NCBI GenBank assembly: GCA_963774405.1
Contig: CAVZEV010000007.1
Span: forward strand, 1 to 64,000
DNA: 64,000 nt
From: VRUE01 sp963774405
Lineage (GTDB): Bacteria > Actinomycetota > Thermoleophilia > Solirubrobacterales > 70-9
Direction of reading: 5' to 3'
Below the pieces are notes generated by a model. The model did no database searches. It was not told where the DNA came from and saw only the letters and a list, made by a program, of their open reading frames with translations. The number at the start of each line of letters is the position of its first letter. Position 1 is the stretch's first letter. Made by a program: the position numbers and the translations under genes. Shown in pieces: positions 56,374-64,000 of this stretch.

Positions 56374-56560
56374 CTACTCGCCCGTTTCCTCATCGAGGCG
56401 GGCGAGCAGCGCCTCGCAGGTTTGCTTGGCTCCCCGGGAGAGCGCCTGGGCGCGTTCCTTTTCTTCGCGCTGAAGGTGCATGGAGGCGGTGCCGTCGAGG
56501 ACGCTGATCGCTGCCTTTTTGCAGGCGGGTGAACAGTTCGACCAAGTCGTGGGCCTCCAT
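56374..56560 (-). pseudogene. Small coiled-coil protein, module copy 1 (frameshifted)
   Basis: 187 bp, not a multiple of three. MEAHDLVELFTRLQK matches the start of copy 2 (MEPHDLTELLTRLRG); after a run of five A the rest (ISVLDGTASMHLQREEKERAQALSRGAKQTCEALLARLDEE) is readable only in the next frame. Equivalent to the 60-residue protein at 58123. Confidence 0.68.
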
Positions 56561-56596
56561 CGTCAGGTCAACGAATCTCGCTTTGTCCTCGGGCTC

Positions 56597-57400
56597 TTAG
56601 CCTTCTCCGTCGACGCCGCCATTGGCTTTGGGTAGTTGTTCTACGGGTTGTCCCTCTTCGACTGGACGCCAGATCTGACGATCGGCATCAAAGTGGATCG
56701 CGGGCGCCTCCTGCTCCTCAGCCAAATTTTCGAGCGCAATCCGTACAACCTCTTGATCTTCGGTTCTTATGATCGCTTTGATCTGACTCCCATCCGGCCG
56801 ATAACGATGGATCTCGATTGTGGTCGGCTCCCTGTGACCGGAAACGAGTCGTCTAAGGGCGTCGTACAGTCCCGAGCTGGCCACGCCAATTGCAAGCGAA
56901 GGCCAAATCTCGATGATGACTCGTGCCAAATCGACGACGCTGAGTTGGTACAGCCGATTGACCTGGGTCGGTCCCAGACTCGAAAGCACCTCCCCCGCCT
57001 CCGCCCGCTCTGAGTCGCTGAAAGCCGCCGCATCGGCCGAAATCACCAACACGGCCTGCCTTCCGTCGGGAGGCGCAATCTGCAACACACCAGCGGTGAA
57101 CGAGAAACCGCCCGGAACTCCGACCGCAGAAAAGCGGTCCTCGATCGAATGCCAGACCTCTTCGTCAATATCGAAGGTCATCTCCACGGCGGACTCGCCA
57201 TCGTCTAGGTCCACCACCCTCGCGACAACATTGGTGGCCTCCAGCGGCAGCAATGCGGAATGATCGAAGTTCATCGGGATAGTGCCCGCATTGAATGCGT
57301 CGGCCATCTGATCCATCACCTCTCGCCCAAAACGGATCCCGTCGTACTTATCCACGGGGTGTGTTGAGGCGATGCGCGCCGTCACGGTGGTCATTGCCAT
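56597..57400 (-). CDS. Phage-like protein of unknown function
   Basis: 267 residues from ATG 57400 (ATG 57394 and an upstream GTG are alternatives). TVTARIASTHPVDKYDGIRFGREVMDQMADAFNAGTIPMNFDHSALLPLEATNVVARVVDLDDGESAVEMTFDIDEEVW...GVPGGFSFTAGV resembles the start of phage prohead-protease-type proteins (substrate-strand plus FDH), but I cannot confirm a catalytic triad. The C-terminal part is a separate alpha/beta region. It cuts into the 3' part of module copy 1. Confidence 0.5.
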   Translation of the reverse strand: MAMTTVTARIASTHPVDKYDGIRFGREVMDQMADAFNAGTIPMNFDHSALLPLEATNVVARVVDLDDGESAVEMTFDIDEEVWHSIEDRFSAVGVPGGFSFTAGVLQIAPPDGRQAVLVISADAAAFSDSERAEAGEVLSSLGPTQVNRLYQLSVVDLARVIIEIWPSLAIGVASSGLYDALRRLVSGHREPTTIEIHRYRPDGSQIKAIIRTEDQEVVRIALENLAEEQEAPAIHFDADRQIWRPVEEGQPVEQLPKANGGVDGEG

Positions 57401-57516
57401 AGGACAATCCTCGCCAACCGAACGGACGAGACAGACCACAGATCCTCGGAGAAGGTCACGTCGATGCGCTCATCAAGCTAGCCTCTCACGCGGAACTGGG
57501 GCGAAGGAACCTTGGG

Positions 57517-57759
57517 CTAGAGATAGCTGCCCCCTTGCTCCTGATAGCGACGCAACTCTTCTGTCGCGTTCTTGCCGCCTGGACCGAATCCGTGGGCAGC
57601 AAGAAGCTCGGGCACGTTGCCGTAGACCGTCTTCACTATGGCCGCCTCGGCCCGCTTGTCATGTCCGACCACAAAGAACGCACCGACGCCGGTTGTCTCG
57701 CCACATCCGCACCAGCACTCGCCAGTTGGCATCAAGCGCTTTTTATCCTTGCCTTGCAT
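57517..57759 (-). CDS. Small Cys-rich phage-like protein
   Basis: 80 residues. GECWCGCGETTGVGAFFVVGHDKRAEAAIVKTVYGNVPELLAAHGFGPGG is a short conserved-looking unit with a CxCxC cluster and GHD, recurrent in actinobacterial mobile DNA. Function unknown. Isolated gene between the two module copies. Confidence 0.68.
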   Translation of the reverse strand: MQGKDKKRLMPTGECWCGCGETTGVGAFFVVGHDKRAEAAIVKTVYGNVPELLAAHGFGPGGKNATEELRRYQEQGGSYL

Positions 57760-57895
57760 TCTTGAACCAAGTTCAAGAATAGCAATCTTGGATTCCTAGA
57801 TGTGGCCCCTTCTCGAACGGGGCCGACACGGGGAAGACCTCCCCTGAGGCCCTGTGGCCTCCCCGGTCGGCCCCGCCCGCTCACCACGCCGTGCC

Positions 57896-58117
57896 CTACT
57901 TGAGGGCGTAGGCGCGAGGAGTTCGTTTGGCCTGGCGAACCTTCCCCTCTTCGGCCAGGCGCGTAAGGCAGTTGGCGACGGCACCGGCAGAGCGCCCGCC
58001 GAGACCCCTAGCGATGGAGGTGGCGGTCAGCGGGCCTTCCTTGCGGTGGGCCTTCATGTAGTCGAGGACAAGGCAGTCGAGCTGGCCGGGTCGTAGGCGC
58101 TGCAGCTTGGTGGCCAT
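57896..58117 (-). CDS. Winged-helix-like protein, module copy 2 (intact)
   Basis: 73 residues: MATKLQRLRPGQLDCLVLDYMKAHRKEGPLTATSIARGLGGRSAGAVANCLTRLAEEGKVRQAKRTPRAYALK. Pattern of a winged helix (helix, SAGAVxxxLxRLxEEGKV wing). Third gene of a compact operon; the stop is followed by GC-rich sequence that also follows copy 1, showing that the duplication extends past the genes. Confidence 0.72.
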   Translation of the reverse strand: MATKLQRLRPGQLDCLVLDYMKAHRKEGPLTATSIARGLGGRSAGAVANCLTRLAEEGKVRQAKRTPRAYALK

Positions 58118-58122
58118 TGCGA

Positions 58123-58305
58123 TCAGCCCCTCTCGCCGTCGAGCCTGGCGAGCAGCTCCTCGCAGGTGTCCTTGGCTCCCTGGTAGAGCGCCTTGGCCCG
58201 CTGCTCCTCTTCTCGTTGGAGGCGCATGCCGGTCGTGCCGTCGAGCACGCCCTCGGCTTCGCCGCGCAGGCGGGTGAGCAGTTCGGTCAGGTCGTGGGGC
58301 TCCAT
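58123..58305 (-). CDS. Small coiled-coil protein, module copy 2
   Basis: 60 residues: MEPHDLTELLTRLRGEAEGVLDGTTGMRLQREEEQRAKALYQGAKDTCEELLARLDGERG. Highly charged helix. Starts 5 bp from the stop of the upstream gene and is followed 5 bp later by the winged-helix gene. Confidence 0.68.
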   Translation of the reverse strand: MEPHDLTELLTRLRGEAEGVLDGTTGMRLQREEEQRAKALYQGAKDTCEELLARLDGERG

Positions 58306-58307
58306 CG

Positions 58308-58526
58308 TCAGCTCGACCGATTTGCGTTGTCCTTGGGCTCCCAGCCGAGGTCGGCAAGCAGGCGGAAGTCTTCCCCGAACTCGATCCCCATCCGCTCGGC
58401 GAGCATGTACTCGCCGTCTTGCTCCAGGGCGATCCAGATGTCGCCGATCCCGCCCAGGTGATTGCGGACCAGCTCATAGAGGCCATCGCGCTGCTCTTTG
58501 TCGATGGTCGTCGTGGTGCCGGGCAC
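58308..58526 (-). CDS. Small acidic protein, first gene of module copy 2
   Basis: 72 residues from GTG 58526, preceded by a strong AGGAGG six bases upstream, which decides the start against the longer frame at 58562. TIDKEQRDGLYELVRNHLGGIGDIWIALEQDGEYMLAERMGIEFGEDFRLLADLGWEP. Unknown function. In copy 1 only the last codons of this gene remain, next to the 56597 gene. Confidence 0.7.
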   Translation of the reverse strand: MPGTTTTIDKEQRDGLYELVRNHLGGIGDIWIALEQDGEYMLAERMGIEFGEDFRLLADLGWEPKDNANRSS

Positions 58527-58861
58527 GGTGCCCCTCCTTTTCGGTAGGGCACCGAAGGCCACCGCGATGCCTCACCTGAGTACTTTGGCGAGTAGCGTTT
58601 CGCTTGCATCGAAGGTCAACTCTTCGGTGCCGGCCCCGGGGCGTGTCGAGCGCTGCCGTATCCGTCCTCGGTACCGGTGGGTGGCAGCAGCGAGCCTGCT
58701 ACAGGGCCGCCCGGCTACCAGCCTGCCACCGATTTCGGTCCAAGGGTGTCGAGCTCGGCGTCAATCCGCCAGCGCCCGGAAACTACGGGCGGCGCGATGG
58801 GAACCGCTTCGTGAAGCCGTCCTGTCGCGATTCGTCGCCTCCTGACGGGGCGCTCACAAAA
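58527..58861. other. Intergenic region before tRNA-Pro
   Basis: 335 bp without a convincing gene; long open frames cross it but have no family signal. It presumably holds the promoter of module copy 2. No duplicate of the tRNA-Pro 3' end is present, so no attachment site can be claimed. Confidence 0.5.
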
Positions 58862-58935
58862 TCGGGGAGACAGGATTTGAACCTGCGACCGCTCGGCCCC
58901 CAGCCGAGTGCGCTACCAGACTGCGCCACTCCCCG
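58862..58935 (-). tRNA. tRNA-Pro(GGG)
   Basis: 74 nt without encoded CCA. Acceptor CGGGGAG/CTCCCCG, anticodon loop CTGGGGG between CTCGG and CCGAG, T-loop TTCAAAT. Confidence 0.95.
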
Positions 58936-59027
58936 TGGCTGTCTCCATTCTGACGCATTGGGCACCAGACGGGTGCTTCAGCCCGTTGTGGCAAACGAAC
59001 GTCTGTTCGCAACCCTAGAATCGGGCC

Positions 59028-59465
59028 ATGAGGCGATGTGGGAGCTGCGGGGCCAGCAAGCCGCTCGAGGAATTTGCCTGGAGGAGAAGGGCAAAGAACC
59101 AGCGGGATAACTACTGTCGCCCCTGCCGCGCGGCCTATAAGCAAATCCACTACGCCGCAAACCGACGCCGCTACATCGAGGCGGCCCGGCGCCGGAAGGA
59201 AGCGGTCGTCGCCGAGCGGTTCGAGTATCTAATCGCCTATCTCCGCGAGCATCCCTGTGTCGACTGCGGCGAGAAAGATCCTGTGGTGCTGGAGTTCGAT
59301 CACCTCAGGGACAAGAAATTCGGGATTGGCAACGGGTTTCGGGATCGCAACTGGCAGAGCATTCTCGACGAGATCGCAAAGTGCGAGGTGGTTTGTGCAA
59401 ACTGTCATCGACGCCGCACCGCGAAACGGGGCGGCTTCGTTCGCGCGGTGGTAGCTCAACGGTAG
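59028..59465 (+). CDS. HNH-type protein with N-terminal zinc motif
   Basis: 145 residues from ATG 59028. N-terminal CGSCGASKPLEEFAWRRR...DNYCRPCRAAYK is a zinc knuckle; the C-terminal CVDCGEKDPVVLEFDHLRDKK...CEVVCANCHRRRT is the HNH/His-Me motif with paired Cys. Typical of small HNH endonucleases in phages and actinobacterial chromosomes. The last seven codons and the stop TAG lie inside tRNA-Gly, so transcription and stop depend on the tRNA sequence; the stop uses GGTAGAG of the D-arm. Confidence 0.87.
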   Translation: MRRCGSCGASKPLEEFAWRRRAKNQRDNYCRPCRAAYKQIHYAANRRRYIEAARRRKEAVVAERFEYLIAYLREHPCVDCGEKDPVVLEFDHLRDKKFGIGNGFRDRNWQSILDEIAKCEVVCANCHRRRTAKRGGFVRAVVAQR

Positions 59466-59515
59466 AGCCTCGCCCTTCCAAGGCGATGATGCGGGTTCGA
59501 TTCCCGTCCGCCGCT
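59445..59515 (+). tRNA. tRNA-Gly(TCC)
   Basis: 71 nt without encoded CCA. Acceptor GCGGTGG/CCGCCGC, anticodon loop CTTCCAA between TCGCC and GGCGA, T-loop TTCGATT. The HNH reading frame runs into its 5' half. Confidence 0.95.
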
Positions 59516-59569
59516 TTCTCCGGAGGCCCGAGGGAGACCCGGGCGCTCAAGGCTGGCGCTCGGTTGTCG

Positions 59570-60790
59570 ATGCTGAGCGGGATGCGCCTTTCGCCAGGGA
59601 AAGCCCTCGCCTTGCTGCTCGTGGCCGCCTGCTGCCTCGACGTGCTGGCCGGCTGCGGCGGCGGGGACTCGGCCTCCTCCCCGTCCGGCGCCTCGCTGGT
59701 TCCCTGGTCGCTCTTCGGTCGGGTGCCGGAGCGGACGCAGTACCTGCCGACGCGGCAGCGCTTTCTCGACCCGCCGCTGAGGGAAGCGTGGTCGATCAGC
59801 ACGCACGCGCTGATCGAGTTTCCGCCGGCGGTCGCGGGTGGGGTCGCCTACGTGGTCAACAAGTACGGCAACGCCAAGGCGGTGCGGCTGCGCGACCGCA
59901 AGATCCTCTGGGAACGCAACACCGACCCGAAGGACTCGGGCACGCCGACCGACGTGACCGCGCCTGTCTACCACGAGGGCAAGGTCTTCTTCGCCTTCGT
60001 CGACGGCAGCCTGGTCGCCGTCGACGCCAAGACCGGCAAGGAAGCGTGGACGCGCAAGATCGCCGGCCACCTCGAATCCTCGCCGATGGCGGTCGGCGGC
60101 GCGCTCTACCTCGGCACCGACAAGACCGACGTGATCGCCCTGCGGGCCGCCAACGGCAAGACGCTCTGGCAGTTCAACTCACCGGGGCCGATCCGGGCCA
60201 GTCCCAGCTTCCACGACGGCCGCCTCTACGTCGCCGACTACGAGAGCGGCATGTTCTGCCTCGACGCCAAGGACGGCAGGCCGATCTGGCGCACCAACAC
60301 CTCGAAGGTGGCGCCCTACGGCGAGGGCGGCTTCTACTCTTCCCCCGCGATCGCCTTCGGCCGCGTCTACGCGGCCCGCGACGACGGCATCGTCTACGCC
60401 TTCGACCAGCGCACCGGCAAGGTCGAGTGGACCTTCCCGACCCACAACTTCGTCTACGGCTCGCCCGCCGTCGCCCACGTGCCCGGCACGCCGCCCAGCG
60501 TCTACATCGGCTCCTACGACGAGCACTTCTACGCCCTCGACGCGCGCAGCGGCAAGCAGCGCTGGCGCTATGACGTCGGCGGCCCGGTGCCGGGCACGGC
60601 GACCGTGATCGGCCACACCGCCTACGTCTCGAGCTTCAAGACCAAAAAGACGATCGGCATCGACGTGCGCAGCCGGCGCAAGAACTTCGAGATGGACCAG
60701 GCCGGCTACACGCCGATGGTCTCCGACGGCCGCCGGCTCTACCTGATCAGCTACTTCGGGCTGATCGGCCTGCAGCCGACCCGGCCCTGA
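59570..60790 (+). CDS. Lipoprotein with PQQ-type beta-propeller
   Basis: 406 residues from ATG 59570 (ATG 59582 is a close alternative). Signal and lipobox: MRLSPGKALALLLVAACCLDVLAGC, modified Cys after LAG. The mature protein has repeated beta-propeller blades with the AxDxxTGKxxW pattern: VAVDAKTGKEAWTRKI, IALRAANGKTLWQF, FCLDAKDGRPIWRT, YAFDQRTGKVEWTF, YALDARSGKQRWRY. Like BamB or PQQ-binding scaffolds; no PQQ enzyme catalytic residues are apparent. Likely a surface-anchored scaffold. Confidence 0.9.
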   Translation: MLSGMRLSPGKALALLLVAACCLDVLAGCGGGDSASSPSGASLVPWSLFGRVPERTQYLPTRQRFLDPPLREAWSISTHALIEFPPAVAGGVAYVVNKYGNAKAVRLRDRKILWERNTDPKDSGTPTDVTAPVYHEGKVFFAFVDGSLVAVDAKTGKEAWTRKIAGHLESSPMAVGGALYLGTDKTDVIALRAANGKTLWQFNSPGPIRASPSFHDGRLYVADYESGMFCLDAKDGRPIWRTNTSKVAPYGEGGFYSSPAIAFGRVYAARDDGIVYAFDQRTGKVEWTFPTHNFVYGSPAVAHVPGTPPSVYIGSYDEHFYALDARSGKQRWRYDVGGPVPGTATVIGHTAYVSSFKTKKTIGIDVRSRRKNFEMDQAGYTPMVSDGRRLYLISYFGLIGLQPTRP

Positions 60791-60800
60791 CTCGCCTGAC

Positions 60801-61622
60801 TCAGTAGCCCGGCGGGTGGCGGGCGACGAAGCCGGCCGGGGGCGTGCCGGCGACGTGCCAACGCGGGCCGCTGCCGCGCGCGTCGCCGACGGTGTCCCAG
60901 CGCAGGCCGGCGATCACCGCGTAGGCGTGGCCGGCGCTGGCGTAGACGGTTATCCAGCGGCCCGGGCCGGGCGCGCCCCAGTGCTCGAGCGAGCCCGAGG
61001 TGAGCGGTTCGGGGATGAAACCACCGCCGGCGAGGGCGAAGCTGACCGCGCCGGAGCAGTCATAGCCGCGCGAGTACCAGGAGCCATGGCCGCCGCCCCA
61101 GACGTACGGCTGGCCGACGATCGTGTTGGCGGCGTTGATCACCCCGGCGACCCGTTCCGGCGCCCCGGCGGGCGCCAGGGCGATGCCGCTGACGTAGGTC
61201 GCGGTGGGGTCACCGTAATTGTTGGGCGTGGCGGGGATGCGGGCGACGAACGGTTCGCCACCGCTGCCCGGCGGCGGCGGCACGGGCGTGCCGTTGGTGC
61301 CCGCCGAGGCCGGCGGCAGCGGGTCGCCGGGTTTGTAGGCGCTCCCTTCACCCGAGTAGACCGAGCTCGGGTCGGCGGACTCCGCGGCCACCTTCTTGGC
61401 GGTCGAGGAGCCGTCGTACTTGGCGCCGAGGTAGACGAGGCTGCCTTCGATCGCGCCGAGCACGCCACTCGCCTTGGCCGCGGTGAGCAGCGTCTGGCCG
61501 AGCGGGTCGGAGCTGGATTGCGGCGCCGCAACCGCCGAAGCCGGGGCCGCGAAACACGAGCACGCGGCAAGCACGGTCGCGACCAGCAGCCGCAGCGCAG
61601 TCCCGGTTCGCAACCCGCCCAT
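60801..61622 (-). CDS. NlpC/P60-family cell-wall hydrolase, secreted
   Basis: 273 residues. Signal peptide (LRLLVATVLAACSCFAAPASA), a linker rich in Ser/Pro/Gly, then the NlpC/P60 domain with the Cys nucleophile in SRGYDCSGAVSFAL and the His in AGHAYAVIAGLRW. Cleaves peptide crosslinks in peptidoglycan. Divergent from its paralogue at 61647 with only 24 bp between the start codons. Confidence 0.9.
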   Translation of the reverse strand: MGGLRTGTALRLLVATVLAACSCFAAPASAVAAPQSSSDPLGQTLLTAAKASGVLGAIEGSLVYLGAKYDGSSTAKKVAAESADPSSVYSGEGSAYKPGDPLPPASAGTNGTPVPPPPGSGGEPFVARIPATPNNYGDPTATYVSGIALAPAGAPERVAGVINAANTIVGQPYVWGGGHGSWYSRGYDCSGAVSFALAGGGFIPEPLTSGSLEHWGAPGPGRWITVYASAGHAYAVIAGLRWDTVGDARGSGPRWHVAGTPPAGFVARHPPGY

Positions 61623-61646
61623 TGCTCAGAACTGTACCCTCGCGCG

Positions 61647-62207
61647 ATGCGCGCCCGGCGGTTCTCGCTCGCCCTTATCTGTCTCGCAACACTGCCTGCC
61701 TGGGTATCGGCCGCGCCGCGCGCCGCCGCCGAACAGGTGCCCTGGGGCGCCGGTTGCATGCCAACCCCCGAAGGCGCCACGCGCAGCAGCGCCAACTGCG
61801 GCGCCGAACTCGCCGGCGGCCGGGCGATCGCTCCTCAGGGCGCCCCGGACGCGGTCAAGCGGGCGATCGCCGCCGCCAACCGGATCGACGGCCGCCCCTA
61901 CGTCTGGGGCGGCGGCCACCTCAGCTTCCGCTCGCACGGGTATGACTGCTCGGGCGCGGTCAGCTACGTGCTGCACGCCGCCGGCCTGCTCGACCAGACG
62001 ATGGTCTCCGGCCAGCTCGCCTCCTGGGGCGAGGGCGGCCTCGGCCGCTGGATCACCGTCTACGCCAACAACGAGCACGTCTTCATGGTGATCGCCGGCC
62101 TGCGCTTCGACACCCGCGACGACCCGCCCGGCGTCAGCGGCCCCCGCTGGCACCGGGCCAGGGTCGAAGCCCCCCACTTCGCCGCCCGCCACCCGAACGG
62201 CCTCTAG
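61647..62207 (+). CDS. NlpC/P60-family cell-wall hydrolase, short paralogue
   Basis: 186 residues. Signal peptide (FSLALICLATLPAWVSAAPRAAA), then NlpC/P60 with Cys in SHGYDCSGAVSYVL and His in NNEHVFMVIAGLRF. TACCCT lies about 6 bp before the ATG, so the mRNA may be nearly leaderless. It shares the catalytic block and C-terminal GPRWH...FxARHPxG with the 60801 gene. Confidence 0.9.
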   Translation: MRARRFSLALICLATLPAWVSAAPRAAAEQVPWGAGCMPTPEGATRSSANCGAELAGGRAIAPQGAPDAVKRAIAAANRIDGRPYVWGGGHLSFRSHGYDCSGAVSYVLHAAGLLDQTMVSGQLASWGEGGLGRWITVYANNEHVFMVIAGLRFDTRDDPPGVSGPRWHRARVEAPHFAARHPNGL

Positions 62208-62256
62208 TAGTCACGACGTCATGGCTGAACCAGGCGAAGCTGCCGGTCAAATCCGC

Positions 62257-63033
62257 CTAAAGGCTGACCGCGCTGAACTGGCGATAGCGCGAGAATCCAC
62301 CCTTGGCGATCGTCACAATCCTCGCATCGGAACTCTTGAAACCGGCACCGAAGTCATCGCCGTACTCTCTTTGCTTGATGCCCAAACTCATGTGGTAGAT
62401 CAGGGCCGCAGACTCGTTATGACATACGTTGACCGTAATCGCCTTGCCCACCACCTCGATGCGAATCAATTTCTTGAATCGCCTGTCGAGCTGTCTCATC
62501 CTTAGCTCAATCCGCTCGAGCGCGTCCAGGCACGACTGATCGAATTTGTTTTCGCGGCTGTAGGCTAATGCCTCATCTAGCGAAATCGAGACGAGGGTAA
62601 CCTCCACACCGCGCTCGAGCGCGTCCTCGATCGCGGCCATATACCGAGTCGGGGCCCTCTCTGGATCGTCCCGTACGCCAACCGCAGGGAAGAAGGTTGC
62701 CGCCCGGAACTCATGGTTGGCCGACTTGCACAGTTCGATAACGGCGTTAGTTCGTTCTAATCGGCTATTGACGCGCCCCATCAGGAAATTTCTAATCTCG
62801 CTCTGCACTCGGTGAGCCGTATCCGCAACCCATAGCGTGGCCACCACTCCGAGAAAGACGTAGGCAGCGTCCCGCCATTCTCCGTTCGACTGGAAGTCGG
62901 CCACGGCCAAGGCCGAGATGACAACCGCAGCGGCAAGCCCAACGGCGATGACTAACCCCCGCGAGCTCTTTCTCTCGCTGAACCGATGCCTTCCAAGAGA
63001 GCCCACGTCAGGTGCCCCTTCCCTGCACACCAC
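62257..63033 (-). CDS. Membrane-anchored protein with a cytoplasmic domain
   Basis: 258 residues from GTG 63033. Two TM helices (GLVIAVGLAAAVVISALAV at about 27-46 and DAAYVFLGVVATLWVADTA at about 55-73), then a soluble domain of about 180 residues: ELCKSANHEFRAATFFPAVG...RYMAAIEDALERGVEVTLVSISLDEALAY. The latter looks like an alpha/beta fold related to PLD-type or signalling domains but without HKD. The start overlaps the upstream TPR gene by 26 bp. Unknown function. Confidence 0.72.
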   Translation of the reverse strand: MVCREGAPDVGSLGRHRFSERKSSRGLVIAVGLAAAVVISALAVADFQSNGEWRDAAYVFLGVVATLWVADTAHRVQSEIRNFLMGRVNSRLERTNAVIELCKSANHEFRAATFFPAVGVRDDPERAPTRYMAAIEDALERGVEVTLVSISLDEALAYSRENKFDQSCLDALERIELRMRQLDRRFKKLIRIEVVGKAITVNVCHNESAALIYHMSLGIKQREYGDDFGAGFKSSDARIVTIAKGGFSRYRQFSAVSL

Positions 63034-64000
63034 AGCGAGCGTGGACCCTCAGAAGGCCTGGGTACGCGGAGATCTCCCATTCGTCGTCCAGTCCGTCTCC
63101 CAAGGCACCAAGCGAATTGCGCGAAAAGTCCAGGTACTCCGAGTCGGCAGCACGCGATGGATAGGCCGTGGTGAATTCCTTCAGGACGCTCGCCCATTGA
63201 GCCCGGAACCTGCGGGCAGGTTCAAGGTGGGCCTGCTCGTAGATGACAATGTTGTTATTGAGGACATAAAGGCGAGCAAGAACGTCGATGGACCCCTCCA
63301 GAAGAGCCAGTGCCATCTCGACGAACGGAATCGCCGCAAAGTGATCGCCAAGCGGCGAACCCGAATAGATCAGCCCGAGGTTGTTGTACATAAACGCAAG
63401 TCCCCGGATGTCCCCGCCACGCTGCGCAAGCAAGATCGCGCGATTCAGCAGAAGCACTGCATCATCAGTCTCTCCCTCAACCATTTTCATCACGGCGACG
63501 TTATTGAGAATCTGGGCGTTGGCGACGGTGTCCTCCCGCTCACGTGCGTCGGAAAACACACCATCCCACTGCTGAAGTGCTCCGTCCGCATCACCATCAA
63601 TCCATGCCATGAGCGCCAGATTTCGTCTCAGGGACAGGATCGCCGCGTCACGCCCTTCACCCCCCAGACGCTCAAGTCCGCTGGCGAACCGGGCCTCGGC
63701 ATCACCCTTCCGACCCAAGCGCGCAAGCACGACTCCGTGATCGTTCATCGCCGCCCCGCCGTATTCAGAGTTTCCGCTGCTTAGCGAGACCGCTTGACCG
63801 AGGGCCGCCTCGGCAGACTTAAGGTGACCCGCCGCCTCGAGATGTAGTCCCAGTAAATGGTTCGCTTCGGAGCAGGCCTCGTCGTCGGCCGCATCCGCAA
63901 TCGCCGTACGAAGTCGCAACTCCCGATTCCGAAACTCGCTCCCGTCCTGCGTATAGGCCTCAAACAGCAACCCAGCGGCCCTTGGTGCTTGCAACGGGGG
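63008..64000 (-). CDS. TPR-repeat protein, cut by the right window edge
   Basis: At least 328 residues; a TTG at 63994 could be the start but the frame is open to the edge, so the N-terminus is likely missing. Tetratricopeptide pairs of helices repeat through the sequence (ANHLLGLHLEAAGHLKSAEAALGQAV, NDHGVVLARLGRKGDAEARFASGL, NNLGLIYSGSPLGDHFAAIPFVEMAL). Probable peptide-binding sensor. Its stop overlaps the start of the membrane-protein gene, so the two form one operon. Confidence 0.78.
   Translation of the reverse strand, partial: PPLQAPRAAGLLFEAYTQDGSEFRNRELRLRTAIADAADDEACSEANHLLGLHLEAAGHLKSAEAALGQAVSLSSGNSEYGGAAMNDHGVVLARLGRKGDAEARFASGLERLGGEGRDAAILSLRRNLALMAWIDGDADGALQQWDGVFSDAREREDTVANAQILNNVAVMKMVEGETDDAVLLLNRAILLAQRGGDIRGLAFMYNNLGLIYSGSPLGDHFAAIPFVEMALALLEGSIDVLARLYVLNNNIVIYEQAHLEPARRFRAQWASVLKEFTTAYPSRAADSEYLDFSRNSLGALGDGLDDEWEISAYPGLLRVHARCGVQGRGT

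Noticed and set aside
1..64000. CRISPR array or cas genes
   Set aside because: No series of regularly spaced identical repeats with unique spacers and no recognisable cas protein; the only tandem array (76-206) is a 12-bp coding repeat without spacers.

Overview
The window is high-GC DNA with dense genes, frequent GTG/TTG starts and ATGA/TTGA stop-start overlaps. Protein families such as NodU-type carbamoyltransferase, deazaflavin-dependent nitroreductases, RES/Xre and VapBC pairs, and a LAGLIDADG/HTH protein beside a tRNA point to a chromosome of a high-GC actinobacterium, plausibly Thermoleophilia. The class assignment is inference.

Layout. (1) 1-2285: a partial repeat-coding gene and a large serine recombinase. 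(2) 2286-32037: a 29.7-kb genomic island in the 3' half of tRNA-Glu(CTC). A perfect 42-bp direct repeat lies at both ends, a tyrosine integrase sits beside the left repeat, and GTTGCC motifs cluster inside both ends. (3) 32-46.4 kb: ordinary chromosomal metabolic and membrane genes with tRNA-Leu. (4) 46.4-58.6 kb: an accessory stretch with frameshifted secreted-protein genes, an intact VapBC pair, a broken RelE/HigB pair, ORF6N fragments, a dispersed repeat, a SIR2 gene and a duplicated phage-like three-gene module. (5) 58.9-64 kb: tRNA-Pro, an HNH gene running into tRNA-Gly, a PQQ-type lipoprotein, a divergent NlpC/P60 pair and a TPR/membrane pair cut by the window edge.

The island looks like a defence island. 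From left to right it carries a decayed VapBC, a KAP P-loop NTPase (frameshifted) with a 1067-residue helical partner, a second XerC/D-like recombinase, and then consecutive cargo units. These encode glycerate kinase; carbamoyltransferase plus a SIR2-STAND-TPR protein; a phospholipase D; an unknown membrane protein; and a SLATT-like two-TM protein. Next come a ubiquitin-like/E2/JAB/E1 operon, an IS481 element, a sigma-like/zinc-finger/IrrE-protease operon and a RES-Xre toxin-antitoxin pair.

The most interesting signal is that the cargo units after the Xer-like recombinase are separated by six short sites of the form GATAA-N6/7-TTAT (13.72, 15.24, 20.24, 21.93, 22.90, 23.54 kb). They resemble the inner arms of Xer/dif sites. 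The first overlaps the stop codon of the recombinase gene, and the second follows a leftover 3' end of another copy of that gene. I read this as a candidate Xer-dif-like gene-cassette array for defence cargo. It is an inference from pattern and context, not an established system.

Several genes carry single-base frameshifts (vapC, KAP NTPase, E2, ice-binding-like protein, cupin, HigB, a module copy). Some may be real decay and some may be sequencing indels; raw reads would decide.
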